This document shows, one piece after another, positions 14,447-24,147 of a stretch of 38,842 nt of DNA. This stretch comes from Candidatus Obscuribacterales bacterium (GTDB taxonomy: Bacteria; Cyanobacteriota; Vampirovibrionia; Obscuribacterales; Obscuribacteraceae). Made by a program: the position numbers and the translations under genes. Positions within the stretch are counted from its first letter, which is position 1. Each line of letters opens with the position of its first letter. The notes beneath the pieces are model-generated. The model was given only the letters and a program-made list of their open reading frames with translations. It did no database searches and was not told the DNA's origin. The stretch is taken from assembly GCA_019745415.1 (NCBI GenBank), contig JAIETF010000072.1, positions 1 through 38,842 of the forward strand, read 5' to 3'.

Positions 14447-16958
14447 ATCTCACTTTACCCGAAGCGGCATTGGCTAAAAACCATTGCTGACAGCTAAAGG
14501 GTTCGCCTGCATGAGCGGAAAGACGAACATATGATCCGTCGGCTTTCATCTCTCTAGCCTTAGCAGTGTCTACCAGATAAGTCTTGAGCACGGCATCTTT
14601 CAGATAGCGAGCCAGTCGCTCATCAAGAACTGGGAAAACAACTTCGACGCGGCGATTGAGATTGCGCGGCATCATATCGGCACTACCGCAATAAATTTCT
14701 TCCTGTCCACCATTTCTAAAATAATAGATGCGGCTGTGCTCAAGGAAACGGCCAACCACCGAAATCACTCTGATATTCTCTGAAACCCCTGGTATACCTG
14801 GTCTCAAACAACAAATACCGCGCACCATCAAGTCAACTTTCACGCCGGCTTGAGAAGCTTCATAGAGCAACTGAATGATGCGCTCGTCCACTAGAGCGTT
14901 CATTTTTAGAATGATGCGACCTTTCTCGCCCTTGCGAGTCTGCTCTATTTCTCGCTTGATCAGGTACTCAAAGCGATCGCGCAAGTTGATAGGAGCAACT
15001 AAAAGCCGCTTGTAGTCGCGCTTGGCGGAATAGCCGGTGAGATAGTTAAAAAGATCGGAGACATCTGAGGCGACATTCTCATCGGCGGTAAGCAGTCCAA
15101 CATCTGTATATAGATGCGCGGTAACTGCATTGTAATTGCCTGTACCGAGGTGCACATAGCGCTTGATGGTATCGCCTTCTTTGCGCACTACCAGAGCCAC
15201 CTTCGAGTGAATCTTCAGACCGAGCAAGCCATAAACAACATGCACGCCCTGACTTTCAAGAGCCTTGGCCCATTCAATATTACTCTCTTCGTCGAAGCGC
15301 GCCTTTAGTTCAACCAAAACAGCCACTTGCTTGCCGTTCTCTTGCGCTTTCAACAGAGCTTCAACCACAGGCGAGTTTTTACCGACTCGATAGAGTGTAG
15401 CCTTGATTGCCAGCACATTAGGATCACGTGCGGCGGTATTGAGGAAATTGACCACCGGCTGGAATGAATCATAGGGATGATGAAGAATGATGTCTCGCCT
15501 GGAGACCGCCGCGAAGAAGTCTTCTTCATTCTCTAAGAGTTCGGGATCTAAAGGCTGAGGAATAGCCGGCACAAAACTGGAAAACCTCAAATCATGCCTG
15601 TCTATGCCGGCGACAAACTTAAGCGAACTCAAAGATATTCGCCCTTCAACTAGATAAACGTCATAGGGTTCGATTTGCAGATTGCTCATCAAAATTTCGA
15701 GTATATGCGCAGGCATGGCATGGTGCACAGAAAGACGCACCACATCGCCAAAGCGCCTCTGTTTAACACCTTCTTCGGTGGTCTCCAACAAATCGCCGGC
15801 TTCCCATTCTTGAATTTCCACCTCAGCATCGCGGGTGACATGAAAAGGATAAGACTCAAGCACAGTCATGCCGGGAAAGAGACTGGCCAAGTTGGCTCGA
15901 ATCAAATCATCCAACCAGACAAAGGTGTTTGGGCAACACTGTATACGAGAGGACCTCTGACTGGGAGGTTCTTGCTTAACCACTGGTACAAGCTGAGGCA
16001 AGCTATCTGGAATCTTCAGACGGGCAAAACGTTCCTCGCCGCGATGATCGCGAATGAGAACCGCTAAATTGAGAGACAAATTGGAAATGTGCGGAAAAGG
16101 ATGTCCGGGATCAAAAGCCAAAGGAGTGAGAACCGGGAAGATTTTCTTCTCAAAATAATCGCGAGCCAGCTCTTTTTCTTCTTCAGGCAACTCTTCGAAA
16201 GTGGTCAGGTTTATACCTTTACTCTTCAGTTCCGGAATAAGGTTGACTGTCAAACAATCATGGGCGGTGGCAAGCAATCTTGTCACTTCCGAACTGACTG
16301 CATCAAGCTGTTCCGAGGGGGTCAGTCCATCCAGACCGGTGGTAAAGACACCTGATTCAATCTGTCTTTTTAGCCCAGCCACACGCACCATGAAGAATTC
16401 ATCAAGGTTGGAGCCGACAATAGAAAGATAGCGAAAGCGTTCCAAAAGAGGGTTGCTCTCGTCCATTGCTTCTTCCAAAACACGCCATTGAAAAGCTAAA
16501 AGCGAAAGCTCGCGATTGATGTAATAGCGACTATCGCTGAGAACTATCGGTTCACTGGGAGCAGTGACTGCCAGATGGGGAGGTTCGGTAAGCTGATTGG
16601 CTGGGATTAAGCTTGAGTAGACCGACGATGGCGGTAAAGTATTTTGCGGCATCGTCGAAATACCGGCATTGACGGCAGCATTAAGAGCTTCTGCCAGCCT
16701 CTCTATGGCCGGTTCAGGCGGCAAGCCGGAAGCACCGGCGGCAGTAGTATTAATTTTGTCTGATGCCGGTCCGCTCTCTATTGATGAGGCAAATTCGCCA
16801 GGCTGAGCTGGGCGATTATTCATTCTTGACTGCCCCTCGGTGAGTTCGCTCCTCTGGTTATCACCATTTGGTTCATGGTGAGAAGAGACAAGCGCATCAA
16901 GGGCTTCGGAACGCTTGATTTCAGTCGTTTTTCTGCTGTTAGAAGGATCTGGCTGCAT
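14442..16958 (-). CDS. ppk1: polyphosphate kinase 1
   Basis: PPK1 reversibly polymerises the terminal phosphate of ATP into polyphosphate. The product has 838 residues against about 690-720 usually. The surplus is an N-terminal, low-complexity, Ser/Pro/Glu-rich extension of about 160 residues. The enzyme proper starts YYINRELSLLAFQWRVLEEA, followed by SNLDEFFMVRVAGLKRQ. The phospho-His motif is RYVHLGTGNYNAVTAHLYTD (about residue 598), and the second catalytic His is in FLEHSRIYYFRNGG. SADMMPRNLNRRVEVVFPV completes the C-terminal PLD-like domain. It lies 24 bases after the amidohydrolase gene, and its stop overlaps the presumed photolyase start. Polyphosphate storage is a known trait of Obscuribacter-type bacteria, which fits but does not prove the lineage. 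Confidence 0.95.
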   Translation of the reverse strand: MQPDPSNSRKTTEIKRSEALDALVSSHHEPNGDNQRSELTEGQSRMNNRPAQPGEFASSIESGPASDKINTTAAGASGLPPEPAIERLAEALNAAVNAGISTMPQNTLPPSSVYSSLIPANQLTEPPHLAVTAPSEPIVLSDSRYYINRELSLLAFQWRVLEEAMDESNPLLERFRYLSIVGSNLDEFFMVRVAGLKRQIESGVFTTGLDGLTPSEQLDAVSSEVTRLLATAHDCLTVNLIPELKSKGINLTTFEELPEEEKELARDYFEKKIFPVLTPLAFDPGHPFPHISNLSLNLAVLIRDHRGEERFARLKIPDSLPQLVPVVKQEPPSQRSSRIQCCPNTFVWLDDLIRANLASLFPGMTVLESYPFHVTRDAEVEIQEWEAGDLLETTEEGVKQRRFGDVVRLSVHHAMPAHILEILMSNLQIEPYDVYLVEGRISLSSLKFVAGIDRHDLRFSSFVPAIPQPLDPELLENEEDFFAAVSRRDIILHHPYDSFQPVVNFLNTAARDPNVLAIKATLYRVGKNSPVVEALLKAQENGKQVAVLVELKARFDEESNIEWAKALESQGVHVVYGLLGLKIHSKVALVVRKEGDTIKRYVHLGTGNYNAVTAHLYTDVGLLTADENVASDVSDLFNYLTGYSAKRDYKRLLVAPINLRDRFEYLIKREIEQTRKGEKGRIILKMNALVDERIIQLLYEASQAGVKVDLMVRGICCLRPGIPGVSENIRVISVVGRFLEHSRIYYFRNGGQEEIYCGSADMMPRNLNRRVEVVFPVLDERLARYLKDAVLKTYLVDTAKAREMKADGSYVRLSAHAGEPFSCQQWFLANAASGKVRY

Positions 16959-16982
16959 AGATTAAATTATAGGGCATGCCAG

Positions 16983-18128
16983 CTATATCCGATACAGAAG
17001 TGAAGCGTTCCGGCAGAGCACCGACTCGGCAATCTTTTCTCTCAGAGGCGCCTGACAACCCTGCAAGGCTTCGGCTAGCCCAGACCTGTAATTGAACATG
17101 CCCCAGAAGTGACTCTCCGGCTGGCTATGCCCGTCAGAACCGGCTAATAGCTTTTCATAGGGCGCCATTGCCAGTGCTTCTTTGATACTCTGGCTTAGAG
17201 CCGGTGCGGCAAGAAATGAACAAAGAGAAAGATCGAAATAAATCTCCTCGTACATAGAAGCAAGATAGGCAGCTTCTTTAACATATGGGTAAGTATGAAG
17301 CAAAACCAGCTTGGGCAGCTTAGCCAAACGAGAAAGGGCGCGAATAAAAGGCTGTAGTTTCAAGGGATTGGACTCTTCCAAAAGTGCGTCATCATCACCT
17401 AGTCCGCAATGAATCTGTACCGGTAAATGTGCCCCCTTGGCAAAGCGAAAGGCCTCGCCAAGTAGAAGCAGATAAAGCGGTGCGTGCGAAGAATCGATGC
17501 GCCGTGACTTGAGCAATTCGCCCCTAAACTCTGTGTAATCGGCTTCCGGAAGAGATGCCGGGTCGCCAAAACTCTCGAGCTCTGGCAGTTTGTCCGAAAG
17601 TGAAAGACCACCGCGATAGGCTAGAACAGACTTAAGAGCAACAGTGTTTATTGCACCGGTGGAAAGATTGCTTAGTTTCTCCCTGACAAAAGTAAGGCAG
17701 CCCTGCAGAGTATCTTCGCCCGTGATTGCTTCTTCAAAGAGAGCCTCTAGCCTGAAGACTCTATAGATGCGGCGGTCGGGTCCACATATAGAAGCGAAGT
17801 CCGCTAGTTCAAAAAAGCCTTGGCAGAAACCATCATCAATCAGCAAAGTCTCAAGAGAGGCAAGGTCGAAGAGCTTATGCAGATGCTCATGGCTAGAGCC
17901 GGCTCGCACAGTCATATAGTCTTCAAAGCTGGACACATCGAAGCTTCGGCAAAGTTCCTCTTTGAGCAGCTCGGCATTTAAACTACGCCCTGCCATCTCT
18001 TTCATTCGGGGCTGACTTGACTCAGTCAAAAATGCGAAAAAATCTGACTCAGCACGCACTCTTAGATAGTCGGAACTGATGCTGTGTGCATGATTGTCTA
18101 TGGCCTTAATTTCAATCAATTCGGTCAC
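16983..18128 (-). CDS. FluG-type amidohydrolase family protein
   Basis: A 381-residue metal-dependent amidohydrolase (TIM barrel). The first strand carries IDNHAHS (metal-binding HxH, about residues 11-15). PVQIHCGLGDDDALL and LVLLHTYPYVKEAAYLA supply further ligands. KLLAGSDGHSQPESHFWG near the C-terminus has the conserved catalytic Asp. This is the domain fused to glutamine synthetase in fungal FluG and plant NodGS; here the two are separate neighbouring genes. The start is GTG, sharing one base with the upstream stop (TAGTG), so translation is likely coupled. A role with the GS-like enzyme in gamma-glutamyl-amide metabolism is inferred from this pairing. Confidence 0.85.
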   Translation of the reverse strand: MTELIEIKAIDNHAHSISSDYLRVRAESDFFAFLTESSQPRMKEMAGRSLNAELLKEELCRSFDVSSFEDYMTVRAGSSHEHLHKLFDLASLETLLIDDGFCQGFFELADFASICGPDRRIYRVFRLEALFEEAITGEDTLQGCLTFVREKLSNLSTGAINTVALKSVLAYRGGLSLSDKLPELESFGDPASLPEADYTEFRGELLKSRRIDSSHAPLYLLLLGEAFRFAKGAHLPVQIHCGLGDDDALLEESNPLKLQPFIRALSRLAKLPKLVLLHTYPYVKEAAYLASMYEEIYFDLSLCSFLAAPALSQSIKEALAMAPYEKLLAGSDGHSQPESHFWGMFNYRSGLAEALQGCQAPLREKIAESVLCRNASLLYRI

Positions 18129-19498
18129 TAATAGCGCGCCCGATGTACAGCATCGCTGAAAGCAGGGTCGTCTTCAAAAGCAGCGGCTTCCGAAGTCTTA
18201 ACGATGATGTAAGTGTTGGCCAATTCCTTGCCAAGTGTATTCATCAAAAACAGGTCTGCTTCAAGCTCGGTCAAAGCCTCATTAAGACTGCGGGGCAGAG
18301 GTTCGACGCCGTGAAACTTTTGACCGGCATCATCAAGATCGGCAGGGTCAACTTCAACAGGAGCAGGCGGCAGAGCCAAGCGCTTGATGCCGTCAAGGCC
18401 ACAAGCTAGTATCGCCCCCAGTGCCAAATAAGGATTGGCGGTGCTATCCACGCATTTGATCTCTATATTGGTCGAATCACTCTCCCGTCCCCGATAAACC
18501 GAGGGCACTCTAATTGCAGCTTCACGATTTTCGTAACCCCAAGCTGTGAAAGCCGAACTCCAAGAATGCGGTCGAAGCCTCTTATAGGAATTGACCGAGG
18601 GACAGGTCAGAGCGACCAAACCTTTCAGATGACTATGCACCCCGGCAATGAAGTGCATGGCTGTTTTAGATAGACCGCTCTGCTCTGCGCCGCCTTCTTT
18701 GCCGGCTTCTCCGTGAAAGAACTGATTAACCCGTCCATTTTCATCATAAAGTGAAAGATGTAAATGACAGCCATTTCCGGCTTCTTCCACGCTGCGCTTA
18801 GGTGTGAAAGTGGCGTATAGTCCGCGACCGGCCGCACAGGCTTTGACAGTTTCTTTGAGCAGCAAATAGCGATCGCAAGCCGAAAGAGGCGAGGCGGGAG
18901 CGATGCTCAATTCATGCTGCCCGGGTCCAAGTTCGGGGTAATACTGTTCCAACTCCAGACCTTGTAAGGCCATCAATCGCACCACTTCGGTGATGAAACC
19001 ATCGGCCATATCCATACTTTCGCTCGAGAAGCATAAGCCTCTATCGATGTGGCGGAATTCTCCATCTTTAAGCTCGCCGACAATAAACTCCGGCTCGAAA
19101 GCAGCCTTAACTGAAAAGCCCATCTTTCCTGCTTCTTCCACTTGTCTTTCCAGAAAGCTGCGACTGCAATGCGACCAAGCCTGACCTGATAGTTCCTCCA
19201 TGCGGCAGAACATAGCCGCCGAAGCCTGGGTGTAGGGAAGGGCAGTGAATGAATTGGTATCAGGCACTAGCCTTACTTCACCGACAGCTCCAAGACCGGT
19301 GTCGGTTTGCAGCTGATCTAATAAGTTCTGAGCCATAGAACCCTTGACCACGCCGATGCCGGAGACAAGTCTCTCGGGCAGAGTCTTGAGACTGGAAACC
19401 TTGCCTCTCAAGATGCCTGAACCGTCGCAGAAATAAAAGCGAACAAGCTCAACACCCTTGGCTCGGGCTTGTCTGATTAGATTCTCAGCATCACTCAT
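18128..19498 (-). CDS. glutamine synthetase family protein (FluG/gamma-glutamylamide type)
   Basis: A 456-residue enzyme of the glutamine synthetase fold, which ligates an amine or ammonia to the gamma-carboxyl of glutamate using ATP. The latch region is FCDGSGILRGK. AAFEPEFIVGEL and YPELGPGQHELSIAPA hold the metal-binding Glu residues. GNGCHLHLSL has the catalytic His, NSYKRLRPHSW and NREAAIRVP bind ATP/glutamate, and IEIKCVDSTANPYLALGAI is the usual C-terminal motif, with Lys in place of the common Arg. No GlnA-type adenylylation tyrosine motif was seen. The close link to a FluG amidohydrolase points to a gamma-glutamylamine synthetase rather than nitrogen-assimilating GlnA. It lies six bases after the transglutaminase-like gene. 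Confidence 0.87.
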   Translation of the reverse strand: MSDAENLIRQARAKGVELVRFYFCDGSGILRGKVSSLKTLPERLVSGIGVVKGSMAQNLLDQLQTDTGLGAVGEVRLVPDTNSFTALPYTQASAAMFCRMEELSGQAWSHCSRSFLERQVEEAGKMGFSVKAAFEPEFIVGELKDGEFRHIDRGLCFSSESMDMADGFITEVVRLMALQGLELEQYYPELGPGQHELSIAPASPLSACDRYLLLKETVKACAAGRGLYATFTPKRSVEEAGNGCHLHLSLYDENGRVNQFFHGEAGKEGGAEQSGLSKTAMHFIAGVHSHLKGLVALTCPSVNSYKRLRPHSWSSAFTAWGYENREAAIRVPSVYRGRESDSTNIEIKCVDSTANPYLALGAILACGLDGIKRLALPPAPVEVDPADLDDAGQKFHGVEPLPRSLNEALTELEADLFLMNTLGKELANTYIIVKTSEAAAFEDDPAFSDAVHRARY

Positions 19499-19504
19499 AA
19501 ATCC

Positions 19505-22500
19505 TCACCGCTTGCGTCTTACGGCCGAGTCAACCGCTTGCATCGACTTGTCTTCGTCTTTCTTCGCCTTCTTGCCCTTACCAGAAGATGCATGAGGTGA
19601 TGACTTGGCGCTTCTACCACTACGGGAGAATTTCACCTGCTTGCAAAGACTGCTGACTCTTTTTGCCCGATTTTTCAGCTCATCAAGGTTGTCTTTGCTG
19701 GCTTTGTTGCCAAAGAACATGGCTTCATAGACTTCGAAGAAATCGCCCAAAGCTTGGGGTAATTCATCGGGCATAGTACCGCCCTGCTCCCGCCTCTCTT
19801 TTGAAATCTCTCCAACTTTAGTGACATACTGTTTGCCGCTCTCAGTGGCTTCACGTTCCAACTGCGCCTTCCTCAGGTCTTTCATCAGAGCTTTATAGAC
19901 AGGCCACTCGGGTCCGCGGGGATAACTCTCCTTACGATTTTTCAAATAGCGCAACAGAACAATCACACCATATATGATACCGGCGAGGGCAATCAAACAA
20001 GAAAGGGCAAATGTGGTGACGGCAAAGACTTTCTTGGGCGTTATGCCTTCACCCTCATCAAGTCCTAGTTGTTCATTGAGTGCCTTGATCAAAGTGCCGA
20101 GATTGTAACCTTCCTCACGCTTTTGGTCGGGCAAGATACCATCAGGAGTGGCATCAAACGAAATCCAGCCATAGTCTGGGATATAGACTTCCACCCAGGC
20201 CAAGCTGTCGGAACCATGTATCTCGTATGTCCCATTCACCTTGTTGAAAGTGCCCGATTGAAAACCATTGACCACTCGGCAAGGCAGACCTTGCTGGCGG
20301 CATAACACGGCAAGAGCAGTGGCGAATCTTCTGCTGTCTCCAGCCTTGCGCCCAAAGAGAAAATCGTAGATTTTGTCGCTGGATGGGCTGGAAGCTTCTT
20401 CAATCGGAGCTGTTTCAGCCGCACCGTCACCGCCTTGAACAGGGGGTGCGGCGGCATCGAGAGCTTTATCTAGATCTTCATTAGATAGACTGGAATTAGC
20501 TCTAACAGCAAGGCAGAGTTTCTCTGCCTGGACAAACCAGTTTCCAACGCCACCAATAGCTGCATCACCGAACTGCTTAACGGCTGGATCGATACCGTCA
20601 GGCAATTGCAAGTAATTGGCCAGCTTTTCGCGCAAAGCCGCTTCATCTTGGGGGCTGAGCGGCTCGGCTTCACGCATGGCCGTCAAATCACTGACCGGCC
20701 AACTAGACGACATTTTGTACTGAGCGCCTTTGCCGACAGGCTCGGGGAAACTCAGACGTCCATAATCGTCGACCACGGCTGTGCTGCCGGAAAAACCAAG
20801 GCTCTGTGGAATCCAACAGGAAGGCAGGTCATTGCCAATGTCCATCAGTATTTCATAGGACTGAGTGAGATCGACATAGGGCATCTTTTTAGGCACACGG
20901 AAAGGCTGTGCCTGTCTGAGATCGTACTGCGACTTATCCGACTTGGAGATCAGATAGTGCACACTCTCGCTAGGACCAAAGCCAGCTTCTTCCTTCTCTT
21001 CTTTGAAGAACTTATCCCTGGCTAGCTCAAGGTCTGCTTCTTCCTCAGCGCTAAGCTCTTTCAAAGGCTGCCCGTTTGCATCTAATTGCACTCCGTCCTT
21101 TAATACAGGTTTGGAGTTTGGCCCGGCATCAGTCTTAATTTCAACGATTTTGTGGGAGAGATTCTCCTTGCTGCGGGTCCAGGTGGAGCCGTCGAAAGTA
21201 TCATAAGCACTGAGTCGAGGATAAAAAAGACGGGTGCTCATCACCCGGAAGAGAATCAGCTCGGAGAGTCTATCACTATGCCTGGCATCGACATTCAATT
21301 GCGAGGGGAATAGTTCCGGCTTGAAATCACGGTAAAGAGCTTCTTTCTGCGCTGGAGTAAGCGGTGTCAAAGGTTTTGGTTTGGCTTTCTGCCCGGCTCC
21401 ATCTTTGCCCTTTTGATTTTGCTTGTTCTGGGCATTTTTAGCGGCATCTTTACCGGCATTTTTGGCAGCATTTTTAGCTGCCTCTTTTGCTTTCTTCAAG
21501 GCCTCGGCTTCAGCTTTCTTACGAGCTTCTTCCTGCAACTTCTGCACTGCGGCAGCAGCGTCAGTTTTGGCATTTTTCTCAGCATCCTTGCGCGCGTTCT
21601 TCTCTGCGTCTTTTTTTGCTTTTTCTTTTGCTTCTTTTTCGGCTTTCTTCTTCTGCTCCTCAGTCAAAGGCGGCTTAGCAGCAGCTTTCCTAGCCTTTTC
21701 TTTTTCAGCTTTCTCTTTTTCAGCCTTAGCTTGCTCTTGCTTTTTCCGTTCTTCCTCTTTCTTGGCTTCCGGTTTAGGAGCATCAGCCTGACCGGGTTTT
21801 ACAGTACTCTTCTCTTCTTTCTTACCTTTTTCAGGCTTGAGTTCCTTATTTGGCAGATCAATCTTCTTGAGACTATTTGGGTCATAGGGATTCTTCTTCA
21901 CTTCGGACTTTTTATTGAGATCGGGAAGAAGGCGCATCAAGCCCTTGAAATTGAAATTTTTGAAGCTGGAGACAATTACGTCGATTAGGTTATCTGAACG
22001 AGGCACGAAAAGGAAAACGACCAGAGCGGTGAGAGGCAGGGCAGCCATTGTCAAAGCGGTAGAACCTGAACGTCTGCGCTTGCGATCACCGCGCACCAGA
22101 GGCGCCGGCAGCATCGGCTTGGTTAGCCAATTATGCTGAGTGCGCGACATGCAATCAAAATAAAGCATGGCGCAACCTAAACTTATATAGCTGAAGACGA
22201 CCATTCCAAAGTAAATGCCGCGCACGATTGGTGAGAGGGCGCAGAGTATGATGGCACCAAGCAAGGCTGAAAGATTTATATCGGAGCGACTCTTCAAATC
22301 GAAAGTGTGTAAGGCGAAGATGCCTGCGACAAAGTGTACGACCGGTCCCCAAAAGTCGGCGGCTGAATTGACCGGGTGCAGAAACTCATTGAGAGCGTTG
22401 GCGCCAACCGCCAAGACGCCCACGAGAACCACCCATTGCATCCAGCTCTGTCTCTCGTTGCGGTTTTGATAAGCAACAATTGAGCCAATTAAGGAGAGTG

Positions 22501-22660
22501 TGACAAGTAAGATGGAAACGCCCCAGCTCGTATTAATGAATACGAGCGAGCTGGCGATACAAATAAAGGTCATCGAAAAGACAATAAGTCTCAGCGGAAT
22601 GGAATCTTCAGGGGCTTCAAGCTCTCGCTGGCTCATAGACTTTCCAGATCTCCTTCCCAT
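19505..22660 (-). CDS. TgpA-like membrane protein with catalytically dead transglutaminase fold
   Basis: A 1051-residue integral membrane protein. About six membrane helices lie at residues 20-225, as in the DUF3488/TgpA N-terminus. An insert rich in Lys, Ala and Glu follows (about 270-450). The periplasmic transglutaminase-like core is near 760-850, then one membrane helix at about 885-915 and a cytoplasmic DUF4129-like tail with a basic end. The core reads GDSRRFATALAVLCRQQGLPCRVV and SDSLAWVEVY, then ISFDATP. In active relatives these are G-x-C-x-x-F and SDAHAW. So Ser776 replaces the Cys and Leu820 replaces the His, while Asp836 remains. Spacing 44 and 16 equals that of the TgpA triad as I recall it. 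It overlaps the DUF58 gene by 28 bases. Confidence 0.88.
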   Translation of the reverse strand: MGRRSGKSMSQRELEAPEDSIPLRLIVFSMTFICIASSLVFINTSWGVSILLVTLSLIGSIVAYQNRNERQSWMQWVVLVGVLAVGANALNEFLHPVNSAADFWGPVVHFVAGIFALHTFDLKSRSDINLSALLGAIILCALSPIVRGIYFGMVVFSYISLGCAMLYFDCMSRTQHNWLTKPMLPAPLVRGDRKRRRSGSTALTMAALPLTALVVFLFVPRSDNLIDVIVSSFKNFNFKGLMRLLPDLNKKSEVKKNPYDPNSLKKIDLPNKELKPEKGKKEEKSTVKPGQADAPKPEAKKEEERKKQEQAKAEKEKAEKEKARKAAAKPPLTEEQKKKAEKEAKEKAKKDAEKNARKDAEKNAKTDAAAAVQKLQEEARKKAEAEALKKAKEAAKNAAKNAGKDAAKNAQNKQNQKGKDGAGQKAKPKPLTPLTPAQKEALYRDFKPELFPSQLNVDARHSDRLSELILFRVMSTRLFYPRLSAYDTFDGSTWTRSKENLSHKIVEIKTDAGPNSKPVLKDGVQLDANGQPLKELSAEEEADLELARDKFFKEEKEEAGFGPSESVHYLISKSDKSQYDLRQAQPFRVPKKMPYVDLTQSYEILMDIGNDLPSCWIPQSLGFSGSTAVVDDYGRLSFPEPVGKGAQYKMSSSWPVSDLTAMREAEPLSPQDEAALREKLANYLQLPDGIDPAVKQFGDAAIGGVGNWFVQAEKLCLAVRANSSLSNEDLDKALDAAAPPVQGGDGAAETAPIEEASSPSSDKIYDFLFGRKAGDSRRFATALAVLCRQQGLPCRVVNGFQSGTFNKVNGTYEIHGSDSLAWVEVYIPDYGWISFDATPDGILPDQKREEGYNLGTLIKALNEQLGLDEGEGITPKKVFAVTTFALSCLIALAGIIYGVIVLLRYLKNRKESYPRGPEWPVYKALMKDLRKAQLEREATESGKQYVTKVGEISKERREQGGTMPDELPQALGDFFEVYEAMFFGNKASKDNLDELKNRAKRVSSLCKQVKFSRSGRSAKSSPHASSGKGKKAKKDEDKSMQAVDSAVRRKR

Positions 22661-24147
22661 TCCACCCGAGCTACTTCGGTACCGGTTGTAGGACCGAACT
22701 CTATAGCCTTATTACGGCGCACAGTTCCCCTAGCCGCCTTAGCATCAGGAACTTTCGATTCCTCGAAATCGACAAAGTCGGCCCAGTTAGGCGGTACTTC
22801 AATTATATCGACCGGACAACAGACCACATCGCCTTTACCTGGGCTATACTTGACTATTTTCTCGCTGGACGGCACCACAGTCAGTATCGGTCTATCATTA
22901 ACATTCGACCAAGTTTCGCGATAGTCGATTACTTCGTCTACTTCATCAAAACTCATTCGGTCGGCAGCCAACTTGGTTATTGGCTCCACCCTGGCAAGTA
23001 TCTCAGCCACCAAACCGAGCCCGGGAGGCATTTGAGGCAGGTCGAAAAGCATGGCCTGCACATCTTGCGAGCTCTGAGGGGGATTGATAAGCAGTCGAGG
23101 CATGTGCCCCAGATTATGACCAAGGTGAATCAATGAATTTAGCAAAGTGACGGTCAATTCGAACTGGTCTTCGTTTTTGTAACTGCCGCGCAGATTAAGC
23201 AAGACATCAAAGATGGGCAAGGTTTCAGAGTCGAACTCTCTGACCAGGAAGCGCCCCAGACGCGCGGAAGAAGCCCAGTGTATATGACGTAGGCTGTCAC
23301 CGCTCTTGAACTCACGCACTGAGCGAAAGCTCGATGATTGCGGTACTATCACCGAACTTGATGTGGCATGCCCCATCGGCGAAGTGATGCCGCTCAGTCT
23401 ATAAAGAAAGTTGCCTGAAATAGGATGCACATTAGGATAGACGGTAACCGTTGAGTTTTCTTTGTTCTGACTGTCTTTCAAACTGATTGATCTTTGCCAC
23501 CAGGCTATACCGAAGGGGAAGCAGGTGGAAATCTCAATTGTCTCGAGGAAGTAAATACCGCGACGTAAACTGGGTGTGGGAAATGTATACCAGTCATCTT
23601 GCGTGAGCCAATCGATATAGCAAGGTTCGGGATTAAGAGTGACCGTGGAGGGCTTACCATCGGCACCACGCTTAACAAGAGACATGGTCAAGCGCAAAGC
23701 CCTAGTCGGAATACAGTTGGAAAATGGTGCCAGAGGAAAGTTTCTAGCCAGATGTATCCTTATATCTGTCGACTCGGCCGATCCCATTTCACTAGGCAAG
23801 GTATAAGCAGCCTTGATTCCCGAAAGAGACAAAAGTGGTATCAGCACACCCAGGAAAAGGGCCACAAAAAAGCCTGCCGACAAGAGATAAATCCACTCAC
23901 TTGCTACGAAGGCGGCAAAGAAATAGAGGACTATAGAAAGCAGCAAAAACTTTACTTGGCGGCTCTCGAAATAGAGGGTATAACCCCTTCCAACCGGAAT
24001 CTTTAGATACTTTCCGCCGGTGCCAAATGGGCGATCGGGCATTTCAGAAGGTCTAGACTGAACCTTCTGTTTCTTTGCTTTCTTATCACCACCACCGTCA
24101 AGCTGGGACGGGGATGGTCTCGACGATTTTCTCGATGAGTTCACCAT
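22633..24147 (-). CDS. DUF58 domain-containing membrane protein
   Basis: A 504-residue protein. A basic, polar N-terminus of about 60 residues is followed by two membrane helices (FLLLSIVLYFFAAFVAS and SAGFFVALFLGVLIPLLSL, about residues 65-110). The DUF58 signature comes at about 285: REFKSGDSLRHIHWASSARLG followed by RFLVREFDSE. The C-terminal part has a vWA-like look. DUF58 proteins are partners of MoxR ATPases and are thought to help assemble or mature membrane or periplasmic protein complexes. It overlaps the end of moxR by 50 bases and the start of the transglutaminase-like gene by 28, the standard MoxR-DUF58-TgpA order. Confidence 0.9.
   Translation of the reverse strand: MVNSSRKSSRPSPSQLDGGGDKKAKKQKVQSRPSEMPDRPFGTGGKYLKIPVGRGYTLYFESRQVKFLLLSIVLYFFAAFVASEWIYLLSAGFFVALFLGVLIPLLSLSGIKAAYTLPSEMGSAESTDIRIHLARNFPLAPFSNCIPTRALRLTMSLVKRGADGKPSTVTLNPEPCYIDWLTQDDWYTFPTPSLRRGIYFLETIEISTCFPFGIAWWQRSISLKDSQNKENSTVTVYPNVHPISGNFLYRLSGITSPMGHATSSSVIVPQSSSFRSVREFKSGDSLRHIHWASSARLGRFLVREFDSETLPIFDVLLNLRGSYKNEDQFELTVTLLNSLIHLGHNLGHMPRLLINPPQSSQDVQAMLFDLPQMPPGLGLVAEILARVEPITKLAADRMSFDEVDEVIDYRETWSNVNDRPILTVVPSSEKIVKYSPGKGDVVCCPVDIIEVPPNWADFVDFEESKVPDAKAARGTVRRNKAIEFGPTTGTEVARVEWEGDLESL

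Noticed and set aside
14970..18880. HIP1-type GCGATCGC octamers
   Set aside because: Only scattered single copies within genes were seen, too few to call enrichment.
21413..21988. Long + strand ORF rich in Phe/Leu
   Set aside because: It is the antisense shadow of the Lys/Glu/Ala-rich insert of the transglutaminase-like gene.
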